Positions 1 through 4,636 of a DNA stretch of 8,053 nucleotides are shown piece by piece. Origin of the DNA: Eubacteriales bacterium (GTDB lineage Bacteria > Bacillota > Clostridia > Oscillospirales > CAG-382); the NCBI GenBank assembly GCA_028701715.1, contig JAQVQF010000107.1:1-8053 (forward strand), read 5' to 3'. The notes below the pieces were generated by a model, which saw only the letters and a program-made list of their open reading frames with translations, was not told the DNA's origin and made no database searches. How positions within the stretch are numbered: position 1 is the first letter of the stretch; every line of letters starts with the position of its first letter. The position numbers and the translations under genes were made by a program.

Positions 1-2
1 TA

Positions 3-1181
3 TGTCTTCTTGTTGTGCTAATAGCCGCATTGTGCCTTTATATGTTTGTTTTCAGAAGCGGCGGCGCCGGCGATGATACAAGCGACCGGACTTCCGAATC
101 CGCAAATTCCGAAACGGGCGAATCCGAAGAAGCCTCGGATATTTCGGTTGAAAGCACGGAGGATATATCCGATTCTTCGGTTTCCGACGACACTTCGCCG
201 AACGAATCCGAAGAAACCTCCCATACCGGGACTGACGTTTCCGACGAATCGAGGGAAGAAATAGCCGAACACGGCTGGGTGATAAACAGTTTGGGCTACA
301 CCTACCTGTATTACGGTATAGGGCTTGAGCAGTTCACCTATTCGTCCTCAACGCTTGACAAATACGTTTCATCGCTTCATAACCTGAATTCGGTAAGCGG
401 AAATTCTAATTTTTATCATATTCTTGTTCCGACAAGATGCGAATTTATCGAATTTTCACAGGAAATAAAGAAAGAATTTTATATCGCCAATCAGCGTCAG
501 TTTATGAACGGGGTTTTTGAAAACACGGACGCGGAAATAAAAAATATAGACCTTTATAACGTATTCAAGGAAAAATACGACAACGGCGAATATATTTATT
601 TCAACACCGACCCCAATTATACTCATATAGCCGCTTACGCGGCTTACGCGGAATACTGCAAAGCCGCCGGTATAACGCCAATATCGGACTCCTTCTATAC
701 CGCGCAGACGGTGGCGTATTCCTTCTACGGGAAATTCTACACAGCCACGGGCGCGGAAATGCTGTATGAAAATTCCGATATCGTGTATTATTACGACATA
801 GACGAGGCCTATAAATCTCAAATCAGCATTTATAAATCGCAGGGAGTAGTTAAAAAGGACGGAGTGGTGTTCTTCGACGTACCCTCGTACTGCTATTACA
901 GCTTTTTAAGCGATGAGGCCGCAAAAATCGAAATTACCACAAAGGTTAATACGGGTAAGTCAATCCTTGTTATAGGCGACAGCTCCGCCGCTCCCTTTGT
1001 AACATTTCTTGTGCCTCATTACGATAAAATAACCTATATTAATTCCTCGCTTTGTTCGACAAGCATTCTTGACCTGCTTTCTTCCGGAACGTATAACGAT
1101 ATCGTGGTTATCAACTACAACACCACCGCCGCAAGAACGGTTTCCGATGCCCAGAATATTTTGGCCGGAATAGTAAGCTGA
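3..1181 (+). CDS. DHHW-like membrane-anchored SGNH-fold protein, 5'-truncated by the window edge
   Basis: The reading frame is open to the left edge and starts inside a hydrophobic segment (CLLVVLIAALCLYMFVF), so the true start is probably upstream; an internal GTG at 15 is the first possible start and is residue 1 below. After the membrane anchor comes an acidic Ser/Thr-rich linker (about residues 15-85), then a globular domain facing outside. That domain follows the DHHW family layout: YFNTDPNYTH (196-204) where family members have D-H-H-W-T, then YGKFYTATG, then SILVIGDSSAAPFVTFLVPHY (316-336), equivalent to the family's LLVIKDSYANSF...PHY block. DHHW proteins resemble AlgJ/AlgX-type SGNH acyltransferases and often sit next to an MBOAT acyltransferase that O-acylates a surface polymer; such a partner would lie off the left edge. 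The GDS motif (321-323) is kept, but the Asp-His block is degenerate (D199-P-N-Y), so activity is doubtful. Family membership is fairly secure; function is inferred. Confidence 0.68.
   Translation, partial: CLLVVLIAALCLYMFVFRSGGAGDDTSDRTSESANSETGESEEASDISVESTEDISDSSVSDDTSPNESEETSHTGTDVSDESREEIAEHGWVINSLGYTYLYYGIGLEQFTYSSSTLDKYVSSLHNLNSVSGNSNFYHILVPTRCEFIEFSQEIKKEFYIANQRQFMNGVFENTDAEIKNIDLYNVFKEKYDNGEYIYFNTDPNYTHIAAYAAYAEYCKAAGITPISDSFYTAQTVAYSFYGKFYTATGAEMLYENSDIVYYYDIDEAYKSQISIYKSQGVVKKDGVVFFDVPSYCYYSFLSDEAAKIEITTKVNTGKSILVIGDSSAAPFVTFLVPHYDKITYINSSLCSTSILDLLSSGTYNDIVVINYNTTAARTVSDAQNILAGIVS
54..270 (+). other. Acidic Ser/Thr-rich low-complexity linker with short internal DNA repeats
   Basis: This part of the DHHW-like gene encodes about 70 residues that are almost all Ser, Thr, Asp, Glu and Gly, with no predicted fold. 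An 18-bp unit is repeated with 17 of 18 matches at 119-136 and 203-220 (ESEEAS versus ESEETS), and TTTCCGACGA recurs at 181-190 and 238-247. It probably acts as a flexible spacer holding the extracytoplasmic domain away from the membrane. Confidence 0.6.
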
Positions 1182-1187
1182 CGGCAG

Positions 1188-1958
1188 ATGGATACCTTGA
1201 TAGGCGGCTTCATTGCGCTTTCTTCGGTTATAAAGGCCGAAAGCAGAGAAATTAAAAGTATAATACTGGATACGGAAAGGAAGAACAGAATCTGTTCTTC
1301 CTCCTATCATTTTCCGGAAAAAAAGCAGTATGCTTTTATTGAGGAATATATTCGCGCAAGCGGAGTCGAATGCGCGTGTTCCGACGGAGCGTCCTTTGCC
1401 GATAAAACACGCGAAGAGGCATACGGGGGTATCGCTGCGTATGTAGGCGAGCGGAAAACCAAAGCCATATCAGATATATTGGAAAAAGGCAACGGCTTTT
1501 ATCTTTTAATCGAAGGCATCGAGGATCCTTTTAATTTCGGCTATGTGCTGCGTACCGCTTATGCCTGCGGCGTGGGGGGAGTGCTGCTTCCGGAAAGGAA
1601 TTATTTTTCCTCATCGGATATTGTGATACGCTCTTCCGCGGGCGCTTCGGAGCTTTTGGATATAGCCTATTATAAATCTGATGACGAGGTTGCGTCCGTT
1701 CTCAAAGCTTACGGCGTAACAATAGCCTGTACCGCAAAGGAAAAGAGCAAAAAAGGTCTTCCTCCGAACGAAATCAAAACAAGGCCTCCGCTGTGCGTCG
1801 TAATAGGAGGAGAGAGAAGAGGCATAAGCAAGACGCTCGCCGTTAACGCCGATTTTATTGTTACCATCGACTACAAGCGGTCATATGCCATGTCGCTTTC
1901 CGCTTCGCAAGCCGCTTCGATTATCATTTACGAAACCGCAAAAAACATTTTTACTTAA
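1188..1958 (+). CDS. SpoU/TrmH-family RNA 2'-O-ribose methyltransferase
   Basis: A 256-residue SPOUT-class enzyme expected to transfer a methyl group from S-adenosylmethionine to a ribose 2'-OH in rRNA or tRNA; the target cannot be told from sequence. Residues 1-100 match the usual RNA-binding N-terminal part (GGFIALSSVIKAESREIKSI). The catalytic knot has motif 1 IEDPFNFGYVLRTA (111-124, with N116 and R122), motif 2 VVIGGERRGIS (204-214), and motif 3 around SLSASQAASIIIYE (236-249). Motif 3 has Ser238 where RlmB/TrmH proteins usually have Asn (SLN), a change I believe also occurs in other clostridial SpoU paralogues. The ATG lies 6 bp after the stop of the DHHW-like gene with no good Shine-Dalgarno, which suggests coupled translation in one transcript. 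The C-terminus is complete; the stop TAA forms the end of the 8-bp direct repeat that borders the element downstream. Confidence 0.88.
   Translation: MDTLIGGFIALSSVIKAESREIKSIILDTERKNRICSSSYHFPEKKQYAFIEEYIRASGVECACSDGASFADKTREEAYGGIAAYVGERKTKAISDILEKGNGFYLLIEGIEDPFNFGYVLRTAYACGVGGVLLPERNYFSSSDIVIRSSAGASELLDIAYYKSDDEVASVLKAYGVTIACTAKEKSKKGLPPNEIKTRPPLCVVIGGERRGISKTLAVNADFIVTIDYKRSYAMSLSASQAASIIIYETAKNIFT
1951..1958. repeat. Left copy of 8-bp direct repeat TTACTTAA (putative target-site duplication)
   Basis: TTACTTAA here and at 2200-2207 is identical and directly flanks the inverted-repeat element; the next base differs on each outer and inner side. The TAA in this copy is the stop codon of the methyltransferase gene. 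Confidence 0.6.
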
Positions 1959-1967
1959 TGTCCACTG

Positions 1968-2020
1968 AATAAATCAAAAACCAAGCCGCGATGCGGCTTT
2001 CCCGGTTTTTTGATTTATTC
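1968..2020 (+). terminator. Terminator-like hairpin downstream of the methyltransferase gene
   Basis: AATAAATCAAAAACC (1968-1982) pairs with the complement at 2004-2019 with one bulged T, and inside it AAGCCGC (1983-1989) pairs with GCGGCTT (1993-1999) around a GAT loop. The right arm carries a run of six T (2006-2011). The GC-rich core followed by T could end transcription of the upstream operon 10 bp after its stop codon. This is the first arm of the repeat element, so the role may be incidental. Confidence 0.5.
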
Positions 2021-2067
2021 AATTGCAAGGTTTTTACATTAAATTTTGTAAAAGCCTTGCAATTGAA
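2018..2067. repeat. Inverted repeat 2 of the element, 21-bp arms
   Basis: The arm at 2018-2038 (begins TTCAATTGCAAGG) is complementary to 2047-2067 at 20 of 21 positions; the one exception is a T/G wobble. The loop at 2039-2046 is AT-only. Confidence 0.85.
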
Positions 2068-2093
2068 TCCGGCATAATATATATGCCGGATTC
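2065..2093. repeat. Inverted repeat 3 of the element, 12-bp perfect arms
   Basis: GAATCCGGCATA (2065-2076) pairs perfectly with TATGCCGGATTC (2082-2093) around a 5-nt loop. Its first bases overlap the end of repeat 2, so the two arms can trade pairs. Confidence 0.85.
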
Positions 2094-2115
2094 AGTGAGA
2101 CATCAAGAAATGCTG

Positions 2116-2149
2116 TAAATTCATAAAAACTGAAGTTTTTATGAATTTA
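2116..2149. repeat. Inverted repeat 4 of the element, 16-bp perfect arms
   Basis: TAAATTCATAAAAACT (2116-2131) and AGTTTTTATGAATTTA (2134-2149) are exact reverse complements separated by only GA. Confidence 0.88.
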
Positions 2150-2165
2150 TGCGGCATACGCCGCA
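2150..2165. repeat. Inverted repeat 5 of the element, short GC-rich hairpin
   Basis: TGCGGC (2150-2155) pairs with GCCGCA (2160-2165) around the loop ATAC. It sits directly between repeats 4 and 6 with no spacer. Confidence 0.8.
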
Positions 2166-2192
2166 TGAACAAACCGTTATACGGTTTGTTCA
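2166..2192. repeat. Inverted repeat 6 of the element, 11-bp perfect arms
   Basis: TGAACAAACCG (2166-2176) pairs perfectly with CGGTTTGTTCA (2182-2192) around the loop TTATA. Its last two bases are shared with the CAGCA that closes the right lobe. Confidence 0.85.
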
Positions 2193-2199
2193 GCAGACA

Positions 2200-2207
2200 T
2201 TACTTAA
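2200..2207. repeat. Right copy of 8-bp direct repeat TTACTTAA (putative target-site duplication)
   Basis: This is identical to 1951-1958. Its first three bases (TTA) are, on the minus strand, the TAA stop codon of yunB. Confidence 0.6.
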
Positions 2208-2811
2208 AATAAACGTTTGGGATAGCGCCGACTATAACGGTTTCGCTTATCACATATGAAAGCCGTATTTCCGTACGGCAGGTGTGAAACGGGGTCAGCA
2301 CCTCGATTATCACATTTATTTCAAAGGTAATTCTGTGTATTGTCTGATTTATCCCGGCTTCGTTAAAGCTGCTTTGTATACCGCCGGACACGCTGCCCAG
2401 CGGTATTATTTTTATCCCTATTTTCGGTCCGTGCCCGGACAGCAGCCTTACCGAGGTGATATTGCCAAGCGGAATACCGAAGGAAGAGGAGGAGCTTTCA
2501 ATAAACATTATGGAATCCGTTACTATTTCTGACGACATCAGATTTAAAAACGCCGAATCAACCGATATCGAGTTGATTTTTCCGTCACCCGCATAATTAA
2601 CTGTTACCGCGTTTTTCAATTCGCCGTAGTATTTTTTTGTATTATTATAATATATACGGTTTATTCCTTCGATAATGGTATTTTTAACATTGTATTCGGC
2701 GTATTGCTCCGCGGCGGCGTCAAAATTAAGCGCAAACATTATTGTAAACGCCAATATAACAAAGAATATAAAAAATACGGTCAGCTTTAGAATTTTTTTC
2801 CTCAACGCCAT
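2200..2811 (-). CDS. yunB: Sporulation protein YunB
   Basis: A 203-residue membrane-anchored protein with one N-terminal transmembrane helix (about residues 8-29) after a basic MALRKKILK leader, and the rest outside the cytoplasmic membrane. The family signature is clear: KINSISVDSAFLN (78-90), FGIPLGNITS (111-120), LLSGHGPKIGIKIIPLGS (123-140), EAGINQTIHRITFEI (151-165) and ETVIVGAIPNVYF (190-202). YunB is known from Bacillus as a sigma-E-type mother-cell gene needed for normal sporulation; its molecular role is not settled. The protein is shorter than the roughly 250 residues I recall for the Bacillus protein, mainly at the N-terminus. The ATG is preceded by AAAGGGTG on the minus strand, rather close to the start. 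It is convergent with the methyltransferase gene across the repeat element and divergent from the next gene over 64 bp. Confidence 0.87.
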   Translation of the reverse strand: MALRKKILKLTVFFIFFVILAFTIMFALNFDAAAEQYAEYNVKNTIIEGINRIYYNNTKKYYGELKNAVTVNYAGDGKINSISVDSAFLNLMSSEIVTDSIMFIESSSSSFGIPLGNITSVRLLSGHGPKIGIKIIPLGSVSGGIQSSFNEAGINQTIHRITFEINVIIEVLTPFHTCRTEIRLSYVISETVIVGAIPNVYFK

Positions 2812-2875
2812 TTCACCCTTTAACGATTATATGCCGCTTATTTGAAAATAATAATAAACGGTGATATGTTAAAGG

Positions 2876-3493
2876 ATGAAAGCATTGAGGATTATTTTTA
2901 TATTTTTAATGACCGTATGCGTGAGTGCCATGCTTTTTTACGCCTTGGGAAATCCTTTCGACGCCATTCTGACCTACAAAGCGGCGGAAAAAATGAATAC
3001 TGAAGCGTATTCGGGCAGAATGAAAATTTCCGGTGTTACCTATACCATGGATACCGGCTTATATGTCGCGCAGCTCGACGACGGCAACGGCGTTGTTTCC
3101 GAATATATATATGACCCCGCCGAAAATACCTTTACCGACAAATACAGGGAAGACCAGATATCCGTCGTCAGGCATACCGTGAGAGGCGATATAATAAAAA
3201 GGATAAACGCCGGGGGCGTTTACCCTGAGGAGGTCACGGTCGTTTTCGAATGCCGCGCGGGTATTATCGGGGAAAGCAGCGTATGTAAACTCGATTGTGT
3301 TTATATCATACTCGAAAATACGGAAAAAGAGGCGTTTATAGATAATGTCATAAACGTACTGAAGGGGCTTTCCGAAAGCGAATTTCAAAGCTATATCATT
3401 ATGTCCGATCTTTACAGCGTTAATTTTACAAAAGGCAATATTTCCAACAACAGAGCGGATATAGCGGCAAGAATAAAAATGACGGAGAGCTGA
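2876..3493 (+). CDS. Membrane-anchored or secreted protein of unknown function, possibly YfjL-like
   Basis: A 205-residue protein with a basic N-terminus (MKALR) and one hydrophobic helix (about 5-25), so it is likely anchored in the membrane or exported. After the helix, AILTYKAAEKMNTEAYSGRMKISGVTYTMDTGLYVAQLDDGNG resembles the start of YfjL/DUF3139-like exported proteins; that match is from memory and weak. No catalytic motif is visible. Three Cys (C126, C137, C141) lie in the outer domain. The ATG at 2876 directly abuts AAAGG (no spacer), so a TTG at 2885, 8 nt after AAAGGA, is an equally good start and would begin MRIIFIF. It is divergent from yunB and ends 15 bp from the convergent DUF3006 gene. 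Its place between two sporulation genes hints at, but does not prove, a sporulation role. Confidence 0.6.
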   Translation: MKALRIIFIFLMTVCVSAMLFYALGNPFDAILTYKAAEKMNTEAYSGRMKISGVTYTMDTGLYVAQLDDGNGVVSEYIYDPAENTFTDKYREDQISVVRHTVRGDIIKRINAGGVYPEEVTVVFECRAGIIGESSVCKLDCVYIILENTEKEAFIDNVINVLKGLSESEFQSYIIMSDLYSVNFTKGNISNNRADIAARIKMTES

Positions 3494-3508
3494 TATCAAT
3501 ACGGTATT

Positions 3509-3742
3509 TTATCGGTCAAACAGCTTTTTCAGTCTTTTTTTATTTTCCTCCTCGCGTTTATATCTAATGCCGTCGCTTCCGCTTTTATCGGGACGGAAAA
3601 CCGCCGTATCCTCATCGTATAGCAGAATATCGTGCTGCTTAATATCAAAGCCCAAGCTCGAAATGTCAATATATACCATATCTCCGCCGTCACCGACGAG
3701 AGCCGCCACATTGTTTTCGATTTTATCCACAGAATATATCAA
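3509..3742 (-). CDS. DUF3006 domain-containing small protein
   Basis: A 77-residue soluble protein whose MIYSVDKIENNVAALVGDGG start, central VYIDISSLGFDIKQHDIL and charged Lys/Glu-rich tail match the DUF3006 family of short Bacillota proteins. The function of the family is unknown; the fold is probably a small beta barrel followed by a basic helix. The start is TTG at 3742, 10 nt after a strong AAAGGAGG (3753-3760 read on the minus strand). An ATG at 3750 lies closer to that site but is out of frame and stops after three codons, so TTG is preferred. It shares a 117-bp divergent upstream region with sigG. Confidence 0.75.
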   Translation of the reverse strand: MIYSVDKIENNVAALVGDGGDMVYIDISSLGFDIKQHDILLYDEDTAVFRPDKSGSDGIRYKREEENKKRLKKLFDR

Positions 3743-3752
3743 AATATCATAG

Positions 3753-3760
3753 CCTCCTTT
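3753..3760 (-). promoter_or_regulatory. Strong Shine-Dalgarno AAAGGAGG for the DUF3006 gene
   Basis: This site decides the TTG start at 3742 (10-nt spacer). The ATG at 3750, only 2 nt away, gives a three-codon frame that could act as a decoy start. Confidence 0.65.
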
Positions 3761-3797
3761 AACTGTTTATAATTAAAATGTATCTTTTTTAAAACCG

Positions 3798-3826
3798 GTA
3801 TTTACAACGCCTTCGTTGGGAAAACT
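3798..3826 (+). promoter_or_regulatory. Candidate sigma-F-type promoter for sigG
   Basis: GTATT (3798-3802) matches the sigma-F -35 pattern GYWTA at 4 of 5 positions. After 15 nt, GGGAAAACT (3818-3826) fits the -10 pattern GGNNANNMT completely. Initiation would fall near 3833, giving a leader of about 27 nt that contains the GGAGG site. In Bacillus, spoIIIG (sigG) is switched on by sigma-F in the forespore, so the match has the expected biology. Confidence 0.5.
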
Positions 3827-3849
3827 TAAAGCATAAGTATCCCGTAAAC

Positions 3850-3854
3850 GGAGG
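3850..3854 (+). promoter_or_regulatory. Ribosome binding site GGAGG of sigG
   Basis: GGAGG lies 5 nt before the ATG at 3860. A second ATG at 3866 is 11 nt away, so the first is preferred; it also gives the usual length ahead of NKVEICGV. Confidence 0.7.
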
Positions 3855-3859
3855 TCGTT

Positions 3860-4636
3860 ATGTCTATGTATAACAAGGTTGAAATATGCGGAGTCAATAC
3901 CTCGAAATTGGTTACAATATCCGAATCGGAAAAAAGGGAGCTTTTAAAGAAGTCGAGAGAGGGAGATAAGAAGGCGAGAGAAAAGCTCATTAACGGGAAT
4001 TTAAAGCTCGTGCTGAGCGTGCTGCAATCGTTTACCTCAAGGGGAGCCTGTCCGGATGATTTATTTCAGGTGGGCTGTATAGGGCTGATAAAAGCGGTGG
4101 ATAATTTCGACTTATCGCAGGATGTCAGATTTTCGACCTACGCCGTGCCGATGATTATCGGGGAGGTGAGAAGGTATCTGCGCGACGACAACCATATCAG
4201 GGTTTCGCGCTCCGTACGCGATACGGCATATAAAGCGCTCCAGGTCAAGGACAGGCTTTCCAAATCGCTGTCCCGCGAGCCGACGCCGCAGGAAATATCC
4301 AAAGAGCTGGGGATAAGCCAAAGGGAGGTAACCGCCGCCATGGACGCCATAATGGAGCCCGTTTCGCTGTATGAGCCCGTGTATTCGGAAAACGGCGACA
4401 GTCTGTACGTAATGGACCAGATAAGCGACAAAAACAACAACGATGAAAATTGGATAACGAATATTGCCATAACGGAAGCCATAAAAAAGCTCACCGACAG
4501 GGAAAAACGGATATTGACGCTTAGATTTTACAGTGGAAAAACCCAAACCGAGGTTTCGGCCGAAATCGGCATATCTCAGGCTCAGGTTTCGAGGCTTGAG
4601 AAAACCGCTCTCGAAAAAATAAGGGAGGAATTATAA
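3860..4636 (+). CDS. sigG: RNA polymerase sporulation sigma factor SigG
   Basis: A 258-residue sigma-70-family factor that directs late forespore gene expression after engulfment. The N-terminal NKVEICGVNTSKL (5-17) is diagnostic for sigma-G. Region 2 includes DDLFQVGCIGLIKAVDNFD (66-84) and the -10-reading FSTYAVPMIIGEVRRYLRDD (91-110); region 3 includes IRVSRSVRDTAYKALQVKDR (113-132); the region 4.2 helix-turn-helix is TQTEVSAEIGISQAQVSRLE (228-247). Length is close to the Bacillus protein (260). Asn45 (LINGNLKL), which as I recall marks sigma-G as sensitive to the anti-sigma factor CsfB/Gin, is present. The gene is solitary here, not behind spoIIGA-sigE. A sigma-F-like promoter lies upstream, and no terminator follows: its stop overlaps the convergent kinase gene by 6 bp. 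Confidence 0.95.
   Translation: MSMYNKVEICGVNTSKLVTISESEKRELLKKSREGDKKAREKLINGNLKLVLSVLQSFTSRGACPDDLFQVGCIGLIKAVDNFDLSQDVRFSTYAVPMIIGEVRRYLRDDNHIRVSRSVRDTAYKALQVKDRLSKSLSREPTPQEISKELGISQREVTAAMDAIMEPVSLYEPVYSENGDSLYVMDQISDKNNNDENWITNIAITEAIKKLTDREKRILTLRFYSGKTQTEVSAEIGISQAQVSRLEKTALEKIREEL

Larger units (their letters stand above)
1959..2199. mobile_element. Putative MITE-like element, 241 bp, built of six adjacent inverted repeats
   Basis: The block is non-coding and lies between the convergent methyltransferase and yunB genes. Its ends are imperfect terminal inverted repeats: TGTCCACTG at 1959-1967 and CAGCAGACA at 2191-2199 (7 of 9 match). Inside are two lobes. The left lobe is closed by CACTG (1963-1967) with CAGTG (2093-2097) and holds three hairpins: 1968-2019, 2018-2067 and 2065-2093. 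The right lobe is closed by TGCTG (2111-2115) with CAGCA (2191-2195) and holds three more: 2116-2149, 2150-2165 and 2166-2192. An 8-nt spacer (TCAAGAAA) joins the lobes. Most bases are paired. The exact TTACTTAA repeat on both sides looks like an 8-bp target-site duplication. There is no transposase, so it would have to be moved in trans. A structured RNA or a compound bidirectional terminator is the main alternative; copy number in the genome would decide. Confidence 0.6.

Noticed and set aside
1959..2102. Left lobe (TGTCCACTG to CAGTGAGACA) as a stand-alone element
   Set aside because: The terminal pairing is good, but its flanks (TTACTTAA and TCAAGAAA) do not repeat, whereas the full 241-bp unit has an exact flanking repeat.
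1959..2199. CRISPR array or tandem repeats in the intergenic block
   Set aside because: The six hairpins differ in sequence and length and there is no repeated unit with unique spacers.
1959..2199. cis-regulatory leader or riboswitch
   Set aside because: The block lies downstream of both flanking genes, which converge on it, so it is not in any leader.
2822..2833. CATATAAT on the minus strand as a sigma-E or sigma-A -10 for yunB
   Set aside because: It matches well alone, but no matching -35 is present and initiation would fall about 8 nt before the start codon, inside the ribosome site.
2842..2870. TTGAAA-N17-TATGTT as a promoter for the unknown exported protein
   Set aside because: The spacing is right, but initiation would fall on or after the ATG at 2876, leaving no room for a ribosome site.
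3059..3499. Minus-strand 146-codon open frame opposite the unknown exported protein
   Set aside because: It is a shadow frame: no ribosome site, no family resemblance, and the plus-strand frame has a clear membrane anchor and normal composition.
3494..3508. Terminator between the unknown exported protein and the DUF3006 gene
   Set aside because: Only 15 bp separate the convergent stops, and the small AATACGGTATT symmetry is too short to form a convincing terminator.
4112..4546. Minus-strand open frames opposite sigG
   Set aside because: They lie fully inside a strongly conserved sigma-factor gene and resemble no protein family.
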